Shown here: positions 56,261 to 64,000 of the stretch, one piece after another | Layout of the letters: the number at the start of each line of letters is the position of its first letter | Numbering within the stretch: position 1 is the stretch's first letter | Origin: Charina bottae | Taxonomy: Eukaryota; Chordata; Lepidosauria; Squamata; Charinaidae | NCBI GenBank assembly: GCA_023362775.1 | Contig: JALMGJ010000004.1 | Coordinates: 84,474,298-84,538,297, forward strand | DNA length: 64,000 bases | Direction: 5' to 3' | Notes under the pieces: model-generated | Database searches by the model: none | Seen by the model: the letters and a program-made list of their open reading frames with translations, nothing else | What the model was told of the DNA's origin: nothing | Position numbers and translations under genes: made by a program

Positions 56261-56869
56261 AAAAAAAGCAATACAATACAGACAATTGTGTGTAAGATAG
56301 TCATTAAATAGTACTGGAAACAGTATAGAACCTTAGTAAAAAGTAGTCATTTGCCCAACATATTTTTGCAGAAACCTTTGTCAGGGGAACTAGAATTAAA
56401 TTAATAAATTTATTGTAGAGCAACAACTGTACTGCTTGCCATATTATAGTAACTCAACAAATTGAATTTGTGTGCCTTTGAGAAAGGTTGCCAAAGAAAC
56501 TCACTGGGAAATATATTATTTTATTAAAGTTTCTTACAGTTTCTAATATTACCTCACCTCTAATATTTCAACAAATACTTTCTGTTATGATTACCCTGAA
56601 CCAACAAAAAAGTAATTGTCTGTTATGCTCCTATACCACATTATTACAATGCCCCTTTTCTTTATATTATTATTTTGCAATATGTATTCAGACCCATTTG
56701 CATGATCCATTTATATTTCAATATATTTGTTAAGTGGCCTCCTTGTTCATTTCTAAATCTGAGATGCCCAACAAATGTAAAACTCCATACCAGTAAATAT
56801 TTTCATTGTCAGCTGTATACTCCCTATTATTTTTAGTACTGTTTTAACTATATAAATATATATATGATT
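56261..56869. other. Unassigned AT-rich sequence
   Basis: No gene or repeat recognised. Confidence 0.5.
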
Positions 56870-57295
56870 TTAATTACAATAGTAAAATCTAATACAAACT
56901 AAAAGAAAGAAAGAAAAATAGAAAGAGAGTGAAAGGTGCAAAGGAAAAGGAAAAAGAAAAAATGTAGAAAATAGAAAGAAAAAATTTAAAAAAAGAATAT
57001 AGAAAGAAAGAGAAAAGATATATATAAAGAAGTGACTTCCAACCTTCATCACAAGTATAGACAATTTTAGTAACTCTTCACCCCTCTTAGTTTGCAAGCA
57101 ATTATCTCTTCATCCCACATTCCATTTCTAGATAAGAGACAAATCTATCAAGCATCATCTTTTCAGTCCTGGTGTAAGCAGAAAGTCCATTAGGTCTACC
57201 AGAAATAACAATATATTTTATCCTTGATCAAATAAACCAACCTGATATTCCTTCCTTTTACTTCTAACAGTCTTAATCTTTAGTCCATACAAATG

Positions 57296-57716
57296 TCATA
57301 GAATTTGATTTATTTTCATTTCTTCTTTGTCCCTTCTCACAAGACTCTTCAAAGCTTTAACAAGCCTATTTTGTAAATCCAGTATAAAAAGATATATATC
57401 CAGGTCACTCTCTTTGTTTATTATTTGTATTTCCCTTTTGATTTTTGAAACATCAAACGGTTTCTTTTGTATGTCCATTGAGACATCCTTTTCCATGTCA
57501 TTTTCGTAGCCTGTTATTTGTAGATCCACTTTTGATGCCATTTCTGACTTTTCAAATAAAACTTGTTCCTCATCTGCCATTTCTTCCATAACATCTTTTG
57601 GACACAATCTATCCATAGAAACAAACATCACTCTTGACATTGTTGATACTAACTTCTGATTCCATTTTTTCAAAAGTGTCCTTCAATATTTTCAATGTTG
57701 TAATATTTTGTGTCAT
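57296..57716 (-). pseudogene. ORF1-like frame of copy C
   Basis: A start MTQNITTLKILKDTF at 57716 resembles the start of the frame in copies A and B. A frameshift then leads into the 125-codon open frame 57673-57296, rich in K, E, D and hydrophobic residues (MEEMADEEQVLFEKSEMASK, later LDLQNRLVKALKSLVRRDKE). This suggests a coiled-coil ORF1 protein. The 3'UTR follows directly. Confidence 0.55.
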
Positions 57717-58024
57717 TTTTTAACTCCCAGTTAATTAGTTGTCAATCAGGCTTGTGTATCTTTTATCTTTTAACTAAAATTTTAGTTCCCTCTAGTGTCC
57801 AATTTTTAAAATTGTTTATCTTTATTGTGTCTTGCAAAAAGTCCAAATAAATGTATTTCCATGGGAAGGTTTCTTTATAATTAATTCCAAAATCTTCTTC
57901 AAAGTTTATCTGGACCCTTAATCTGTTTATAACTTTCTAGGATCAAAGTCTTATTTAGCTTTTTGCTGTTTACTTCAGACTTGTCTATCTAAAGATCTCT
58001 AATAGCTTAAAAATAGTTAACAAG

Positions 58025-58360
58025 AGAAACTAGCCTTTTCTGCTGCTGCCCCCTCCCTGTGGAACATCTTGCCCCTTGAGGTGAGGTCAGCCCCCACTAT
58101 TCTGGCCTTTAGGAAGAGTGTCAAGACCTGGCTCTGTCAACTAGCTTGGAGATCGAAAAGTGATAGGCAGCCCTGGGGGTGGTTGGTGGCTTAAAGATGC
58201 TGTCTCTGCCTTTTAGTTTTCCACTTATATCTTCTTCTATTTTTAGTATTTTTTTGTATTTTTGTAATGGTTTTTTATGACTTTTTATTTGTAAGCCACC
58301 CAGTCACTTTTATAGTGAAATAGGCAGTGTATATATTAAATAAATAAATAAAATAAAGAA
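58025..58360 (+). mobile_element. CR1/L2-group LINE 3' end with (AAAT)n tail
   Basis: The coding remnant reads 'AFSAAAPSLWNILPLEVRSA' followed by LAFRKSVKTWL, the standard CR1/L2 RT C-terminus. The 3'UTR ends gtaagccacccagtcacttttatagtgaaataggcagtgtat and (AAAT)n. It lies inside the 5'UTR of copy C and so is younger than it. Confidence 0.85.
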
Positions 58361-58688
58361 GCAATTTCCAATGTAATTAGAAAAGGAAATTTGTGAACTT
58401 ACTGCCCTTTAAAAGGCGCCAAATGTGGTTGTAAGCAAGTTGGCTATTCTGGTTGTTTCCCAGTGCTCAAAACCCACCGGGCACTGCTGTCTCTATGCAA
58501 GGAGAAACTGTTCAGAGATCATGTGGGCGATCTCCCATCTTCTCCTTGTCTAATCACAGGCTCTCCATTCTTTCTCGCAGTCATTGGCTGTTTCTCACAC
58601 AGCCATCTTCAGTCTACCATTTCTTCCTCCAAAAGTTCCTCTCTTTTCACTTTAATTGGAAAGAAGTGCTGTAACTTATTTATTGTTT

Positions 58689-58732
58689 GTTTATTTATTT
58701 ATTTATTTATTGAATGAATGAATGAATGAATG
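58689..58732. repeat. (TTTA)n(TGAA)n microsatellite
   Basis: About five ttta units followed by six tgaa units, next to the antisense SINE tail. Confidence 0.9.
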
Positions 58733-58850
58733 ATTTATATCCTGCCTTTATTTTTGTAGAATTCCAGGGAATGTACATAATGTTCCTGTCTTCTGTTTTC
58801 CTCACAGCAACAATACTGTGAGGTGGGTTGGGCTGGCCCATATAAGTTGT
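58733..58850 (-). mobile_element. Sauria-like SINE 3' part, minus strand
   Basis: On the minus strand it reads 'ccagcccaacccacctcacagtattgttgctgtgaggaaaacagaag' and ends 'aaataaaggcaggatataaatc', the mid-part and tail of a tRNA SINE. The head is missing. Confidence 0.75.
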
Positions 58851-58904
58851 GGTGAAGAAGCCAGATTTTTCTTTCCTAAAGAAAAATACAAGCTGTTTTA
58901 TACC

Positions 58905-59300
58905 TCTGCCCCTGTATCTGCCTGAATGCATGGAGTGTTGAAACTGAATAGAGAACAGGGCATTAACATCTTTAAACTTTTGCTTCCTCCCAAGAACCTT
59001 GTTCACTATAGTCTGGCATGAGGCTGCTGTCTCGAGTCAGGTCCTGAATAATCTGGGACAGGCCCATGGCCGCCATGGTAGCCATGAACTCCCGAGCTGC
59101 CTCCGAGGCACACCCCAGGGATGGCAAGTTGAAGTCCCCCAGAACCATAAGTCTGGGAAACTCCACCGCCAACCCCAAGATGGCAGCTCAGGCAGGGAGG
59201 TTGCTACGCATCAGGGAGGCTGGTACAGTAGCAACACTCCCAACTGTTCTCAGGAACCTAACTTGAAAAACCGGTACCAAACACTGGGTGCACCTTCTGC
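58905..59300 (-). pseudogene. CR1-group LINE endonuclease fragment, antisense
   Basis: The minus-strand frame 58972-59178 gives FPRLMVLGDFNLPSLG, with the D and N of the 'GDFN' endonuclease motif kept, and a later LSQIIQDLTRDSSLMPDY block typical of CR1/L2 ('QLVxxPTR...LDLVF'). It aligns with the copy at 9.1-9.6 kb. The frame ends early. Confidence 0.8.
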
Positions 59301-59730
59301 TACTATGGCCTGACTTCTGGCCCCCGCATAAAACCCCCAACCTGTCACCACTTGGATAGGGTAACCTGCCCTAACCCCCACGGAACTTCCATTTCCCCCA
59401 GTCCCAACCCTCCAGGTACTCTAGTTAGGGGTCCCTCCAACATCAATACACATACCTCAGGCAACCATGTGATGGTGGCGAGCCCGCAGCACTCCAGCGC
59501 TTGCTACTCCTCCCCCTTGACTCTCACTCAAGGAGGGAGGAATCCACTCATACCTCATCCACTGTCTGGCTCCCTCCACGTCCCTCACCCCTGGAGGGAG
59601 CACCCACTCGCCACATGGGAGGGACCCCCACCTTACCCCTACCTTCTCCTTACAGGTGTTCCCTGGTCTGCCCCAATGTTCACTTGAGTCCACGGAGTCC
59701 ATGGGGTAGATGATGCCAAGTCGCCTCATC
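59301..59730 (-). other. GC-rich block upstream of the CR1 endonuclease
   Basis: The most GC-rich part of the window. Opposed frames of 111 and 90 codons, rich in proline, serine and glycine, have no known domain. By position it would be the ORF1/5'UTR region of the antisense CR1; an unrelated CpG-rich element cannot be excluded. Confidence 0.4.
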
Positions 59731-59994
59731 TGTTGTGGCTAGGCGAAGAAGAACACTGAGCCTTGGAATTAAGCTCTAGGTCTTTATTGTTCTACCTTAC
59801 ACAGAATCTTGCCAAACTAAGCCACACTAAGCAGTTCTCTGGGAAAAAATCCCAGGCACCCTAAGACAGGTCCGGCCTGACTTTCTTGGATGGACGCCCA
59901 AGGTCTTCGATGCTGTGAATTTGTTTCTCACCCTGGAAGGCACCCCCTCCTCGTTCACCCACAATCTCAATAACATCTCCTTCTCCCTCAGACA
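59731..59994 (-). mobile_element. Probable solo LTR, relative of 48781-49028
   Basis: Starts tgttgtggctagg and probably ends ctccctcagaca. It shares the plan of the LTR at 48781: 'aacactgagccttgg', 'agctctagg.ctttattgttcta', 'cagaatcttgccaaactaa', and at the end 'ccccctcctcgttcaccc'. The minus-strand CAATAAA signal is at about 59781. Flanks (catc, catt) give only an imperfect 4-bp duplication. Confidence 0.65.
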
Positions 59995-60650
59995 CATTCC
60001 ATCACAGTGTTGTTGTCATTCCTTGGCTTCCCCTGAAGTTTTGAGGTTCACAGTTGCTCCTGGTGTACTGAACGCATGTATTCATGGGTAACCTTAATTT
60101 TATTACAGGTCCAACATAAGAGTGACAACCACAGTTGCTGCTGTTTTTTTAACATCAACTGCAGAGTCCAACAAATAAACAAACAAGTTGGGTTAATCTT
60201 ATTTTAAAGCCAAAATGCATATTTTGAATATTCCTTAGGACCTGAAACCATTCATTTTGTAGCATGGGAAGCAGCAGTTCTCTATTCCAAATTTCTTCTA
60301 TATTTTCCAAATTGTTTTTCTGCAATATTGTAAATTGTTGGTAATCCTAAAATGTTGGTTTAGCCTCCAACAAAAGCTTATCTAATATATTCAAGGCCAC
60401 AGGGCAAGCTAAGGTATCTGGACTAAACAAGAAAAATAAGTACATTACCATTGAGTTGTTTTTTTTAGTAAACTATATGCTTTTTAAAAGATTTTAAAGT
60501 TATCAACAATTAACTAATTAACAATCACTATCCCATTTTTACCCATTTTTTTTTCCAAATAAATATTTTTTTTCTACCATTTTAAAATAATGATTATTTC
60601 AAAGGGTCAATTTTAATGAAAACTATGGTTAGCTATTGATTTCTTTATCA
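59995..60650. other. Unassigned sequence
   Basis: No gene or repeat recognised. Confidence 0.5.
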
Positions 60651-61339
60651 ATACACCAGAAGCATAGGGGGCTTCCGGTGGGAATGGCAGACTGAACGGC
60701 TGTGCCTGCTGGTTCAGGGGGTGGAGACAATTCGGTAATATTTTTCAGGGTCAGGCAGGTTTTCCTGAAGCCCAGAAACATTCTCCAGATCAATGCAGCC
60801 AGAAGATCGCAAACAGCGTTTCGCTTTCAACTGGAAAGAGCCAGCTGGGAGGTGGGGACTTCATCACTTTTCAAGCCACGTTGTAGCCTTAAAGGGACAC
60901 TAAGACCGGCCACCCCATTTCTAAATCACCAATTTGTATTTTTTTTAAGTATATGTACTCCAAGAGAGGCTTTGTACAGTGAGGAGAACCTGGTTCTCTT
61001 GGTGCTTAACATTACTTTTGGGATTACTTTTTTTTTTTAAATTCTTTTAAGTTTTGGATTTCATTTTCCTTCCAAAGGAAATTCCAAAGATTGAGAGTAA
61101 ACCAAATCCAAAGATTGAGAGTCTTCCTGTTATTATTTTTGTCTTAAATTTGAAGATATTAGCATTTTCCTACATGTTGAATCGGCTGATTTGGACCTTC
61201 AGTTTTCTGTTCTCACTTTCCCTTGAGAACAGTCTGCTATTTCACTCTCACTTTATGTAAATACACTCTGGAACTCTTCCATATCTTCGACTTTCACTGG
61301 TTAAGCTCCTAGGGGGTGCCATAATATACTGCTTGAGAC

Positions 61340-61690
61340 ATGGAGGATATCAAACAGATTCTTTCTCACTTTCACCAGAATGTTAAACAGATTTCTTCTG
61401 ACTTCTATCAAGCTTTTATGCAAGATATCCATGACATTCTGGAAAATATGAGATCTAAAATGTGCCATCAGGTTGGGGATCTGGTGGATGAAATTGAGGA
61501 ATTTAATTTTTTTTTTTTAAGGCTGAGATTGGGATTTTTATCGAGAGGCTGGATGAAGATTGGATAATGGAGTTGGAGAAATCTAAGGGAGAGTGTGATC
61601 TGCAAGCCATAAGTAAAATTGATATCCTGGAGGAATGCCATGAAAAGAACCTGGAATCTTTGGGGGGAGGCAGTTGGGCTGTTTGATTCT
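61340..61690 (+). pseudogene. ORF1-like frame of copy B, shifted by a T-run
   Basis: Starts MEDIKQILSHFHQNVKQISS and keeps the ALQ/ILENM-like helical part and CHQVGD, parallel to copy A. At 61507-61518 a run of T's shifts the frame, after which the shadow ORF ends at 61567. In the other frame the parallel to copy A continues to about 61685 (for example KIDILEECHEK against copy A's RFDFLMECHGK). Conservation of protein words in two independent copies suggests that the frame was once coding. Confidence 0.65.
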
Positions 61691-61758
61691 TTCAAATGGA
61701 AAGCTCTGTGCACATTGTAGGGATATCTAACTGTTTTGGTTTATTTTGAAGTGGGATA

Positions 61759-62033
61759 AGGGTTGAAGAATGTTCACCTGGTTTGCTTTAAGGATTTGTT
61801 TTATGCTATTTGCTTTTAAAGATTTGGATTTACTGTTTTGAATTGGCTTTGCTTTTTGGGTTTTTTAAGATTAAAATTATTAAAACTGTTGAATTAGGGT
61901 TAAAGAATGTTTATCTGGTTTGCTTTAAGGATTTGATTGATGTTATTCCCTTTTAAAGATATGGAATTACTGTTTTGAATTGTCTTTGTTTTTTGGGTTT
62001 ATTAAGATTGGGATTATTAAAATTGTTGTACTA
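61759..62033 (+). repeat. Tandem duplication of about 138 bp in the 3'UTR of copy B
   Basis: Unit 1 (61759-61896) and unit 2 (61899-62033) both run from 'gggtt(g/a)aagaatgtt(c/t)a(c/t)ctggtttgctttaaggattt' to 'ttttttgggttt(t/a)ttaagatt' and 'attattaaaa(c/t)tgttg'. Copy A has only one unit, interrupted by the nested L1 tail, so the duplication is specific to copy B or its source. Confidence 0.75.
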
Positions 62034-62507
62034 TTAAGTATAATAGCAGACAATTTATGTGCTTTTTAATTTGATTCTTATTATAGTAGACAGAAATGTA
62101 TAGAATAGTGGTAGGAAGGGAATAATTAAATACAGTATGTTTTACCTTTTGGAGGGGAGAAAGATGTTTAGGAAGTTTATATGAACTTTTTTTCCTTTAT
62201 TTTAATATAAGGGGGAGGAGTAATTGTACTTAGTGATTTTTATTATGTGCTAAAGTGGAATGACATAGAAATAATGTGGTGCTTTGGTTTAATATAGAGT
62301 AAGTGATTGTGGAAATTTTTGTATATCCTTGCTGTTAAAAGTCAGAAGCCACAACTTTTCGTAAATTTGAAAAAAAAATCTCTTGTGTTTCCACACACTT
62401 TTAGTTTTTTTTTCTTTCTTTGTCGTTTTTTTTTGGTTTTTGTAGTTTTTATTCTTCTCTTGAAACCTAATAAAATTTACTAAAAAAAAAATACACCAGA
62501 AGCACAG

Positions 62508-62910
62508 AGCGAAAATGGTGGGTGAGGTTGTACTGCTGCTTCTTTCTTCATGTGTTGATGCTATACAAAGGTACAGTTTGTTCCATGGTTATATCCACCA
62601 TTTTGGCCCATTTGACTGCCAACTGTAGGTATACATGAATAATACCCAACTTATAATACCAGCTCTACCCCCCTTCAATGTTGGAAATACCAAATAATTC
62701 TTGCTAAGAACCAATATTTTCCAGGACTTCCAGGTACCAAATAAAATTCTCCAAATGACCCAAAATGGTAGATATGAAAATAGTATTTAACAAATATTCC
62801 CAGAGACATAATTTAAACTCAGGAAAATTAAAACCATCAATTTTTATATGGAAGCTTATGGATACGAACAGACATCCTTAGTATTGACCATTCCATAGGA
62901 ATTATGGTAT
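62508..62910. other. Unassigned sequence
   Basis: No gene or repeat recognised. Confidence 0.5.
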
Positions 62911-62970
62911 TACTTATTATTATTATTATTTTATTATTATTTATTATCTTATTATTATCTTATTATTTAT
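62911..62970. repeat. (TTA)n imperfect microsatellite
   Basis: Interrupted tta units, such as ttattattattatt and ttattatctta. Confidence 0.85.
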
Positions 62971-63174
62971 CATTACTATGATGGTAGGGAGATTTTAGGG
63001 ACAAAAAGCATACTTTGTATAGATGCATAAATTTATCAAACCTACCTTTATCAACTGGATTGGGCCTTTCCGAGTTTTAGAAAATCCAGATCAGAAGGTG
63101 CTTTTAGTAGCCAGGCACTGGTCTGCAATTCTTTGTACAGTATGTCTGAAAAAGTGGAGGGGGGAGAGAAAAAG

Positions 63175-63505
63175 AGAGGTGTGGCGGCTCAGCGGGTAAG
63201 ATGCCAGGCTTGTCGATTGGAAGATCGCAAGTTCGGAGGTTCGAATCCCTAGCCCTGTGTGCGGAGTGAGCTCCTGCACTAGCTCCAGCTCTTGCCAACC
63301 TAGCAATTCGAAAGCATGCAAATGCAAGTAGATTAATAGGTACCACTTCAGTGGGTAGGTAACAGCGTTCCATGCATGTCATGCGGCCACATGACCAAGG
63401 AAGCGTCTTCGGACAACGCTGGCTCTTCGGCTAACAAACGGAGATGATCACTGGCCCCTAGAGTCGGACACGACTGCACAAATATGCGGGGGGATCCTTT
63501 ACCTT
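63175..63505 (+). mobile_element. Long tRNA-derived SINE (about 320 bp), + strand
   Basis: Head ggtgtggcggctcagcgggt (A-box-like), B box ggttcgaatccct, and body agctccagctcttgccaacc and ggtaggtaacagcgttcc. The tail is ctagagtcggacacgactgc and gatcctttaccttatta. It corresponds along its length to the minus-strand copy at 36337-36655. The tRNA-like head is well kept. Confidence 0.87.
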
Positions 63506-64000
63506 ATTAACCCTAATATTGACATTATATTATATGGAAGTTTTATTACATAAGGCATATTTTTACTTAACTTCTGTATACTTTTTTCTTTGGGGCAGTT
63601 TTGTGTTTAGTTTTGATAACAAAGTTATCTTCCATTTACTTAGAGAGTGGATTCTTCTTAATAGAGATTATAAAATTTCTAGTCGTGTTAAAATATGTAT
63701 TACGGAAGCAGCGAAGAATAGCTGAGCTGTGTGTTTAATAACTGGAAAACATAAAAACATAGCAACCAAATGGTGTCTTAACCAACTGTTATGCTTAAAA
63801 GAAAAACCATACATATAAAAGGAATAAATAAAAGTATGGAACAAGTGAAGATATTGAATTAACTTGCAAATGTCTATAGTGAAATTATAGAAGGCCTGCT
63901 TTGGATATAGGGTTTATTTATAGCTGCTGGATTCCTTCTGATAGAACACATTTTTGATAGAGAAATCCTCAGTAACAATAATAATAAACTAAAGGAAAGG
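63506..64000. other. Unassigned AT-rich sequence
   Basis: No gene or repeat recognised. A 68-codon + frame at 63519-63725 has no domain. Confidence 0.5.

Larger units (their letters stand above)
56870..58640 (-). mobile_element. ORF2-less L1-like element, copy C, split by a CR1/L2 insertion
   Basis: On the minus strand the 5' end near 58640 reads aacttttggaggaagaaatg then gtagactgaagatggctgtg, parallel to the start of copies A and B (ggcttccggtgggaatggca then gactgaacggctgtg). An ORF1-like part follows (from about 57716), then a 3'UTR with ggttggaagtcacttctt, which copy A also has (atcggaagtcacttctttt), ending near ttgtattagattttact. No RT region lies between. A CR1/L2 tail (58030-58360) interrupts the 5'UTR. 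Target duplication not clear. It is more diverged than A and B and may be a sister subfamily. Confidence 0.65.
60668..62490 (+). mobile_element. ORF2-less L1-like element, copy B, with 17-bp target-site duplication
   Basis: Target copies atacaccagaagcatag (60651-60667) and atacaccagaagcacag (62491-62507) bound the element exactly. It starts ggcttccggtgggaatggca, has a 5'UTR of about 670 bp, an ORF1-like part from 61340, and a 3'UTR that ends cctaataaaatttacta and ten A. It parallels copy A along its whole length: 'ccccatttctaaatcacc', 'agagaggctttgtacagtg' and 'gtagacagaaatgtatagaatagtggtaggaagggaata'. No ORF2 is present in either copy. Confidence 0.88.

Noticed and set aside
63180..63260. 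A possible tRNA gene
   Set aside because: A-box- and B-box-like sequences are present, but no cloverleaf with paired acceptor stem is seen. The sequence continues as a known long SINE with a second copy at 36.3-36.7 kb.

Overview
This is nuclear DNA of a vertebrate, very probably a squamate reptile (lizard or snake). The evidence is the repeat set: BovB LINEs, Sauria-type SINEs, a 5S rRNA-derived SINE, a longer tRNA-derived SINE, CR1/L2-group LINE fragments, non-mammalian L1-type LINEs, other RTE-clade LINEs, a TA-flanked MITE family, many microsatellites and AT-rich single-copy DNA. I found no convincing host protein-coding exon, rRNA gene or functional tRNA gene. The window reads as a gene desert or the inside of a very long intron, and almost every long open reading frame lies in a transposon or is its antisense shadow.

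Layout. 0-11 kb: old tandem duplication, microsatellites, a CR1/L2 fragment, a MITE (3674-4592), a 5'-truncated BovB (6189-7735) and an antisense CR1 5' part (9.1-10.3 kb). 11-19 kb: two tRNA SINEs, a short palindromic element (11953-12074), a solo LTR (13495-13934), a Ty1/copia retrotransposon (14347-17589) with a half-tRNA primer site, and CR1/L2. 19-31 kb: an old RTE element broken by an L1 tail and a Sauria SINE, another RTE fragment, and a CR1/L2 copy split by a 442-bp near-perfect palindrome (29275-29716). 31-43 kb: CR1/L2, a solo LTR (34884-35394), a 5S-derived SINE, a tRNA SINE, the least damaged BovB (37844-39538, 551-codon open frame) and a second MITE (40988-42362) carrying an LTR-like insert. 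43-64 kb: more SINE, LINE and LTR pieces, a dead mariner (about 55.36-56.26 kb) and three copies of an L1-like element with 5'UTR, short ORF1-like frame and 3'UTR but no ORF2 (48750-50998, about 56.87-58.64 kb, 60668-62490).

How the parts relate. RT-bearing LINEs (BovB, L1, CR1/L2) supply machinery that SINEs and ORF2-less L1 derivatives could borrow; one SINE shares 17 identical bases with the 3' end of BovB. Target-site duplications found by eye date several nested insertions: an L1 tail inside an RTE, a palindrome inside a CR1, and a solo LTR plus an L1 tail inside an ORF2-less L1. The two most unusual items are the palindromic retroposon-like family with 13-16 bp target duplications and the ORF2-less L1 family. 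Coordinates of elements with target-site duplications are near base-exact; others are approximate. Family names come from recognising protein and consensus patterns by memory, not from a database search.
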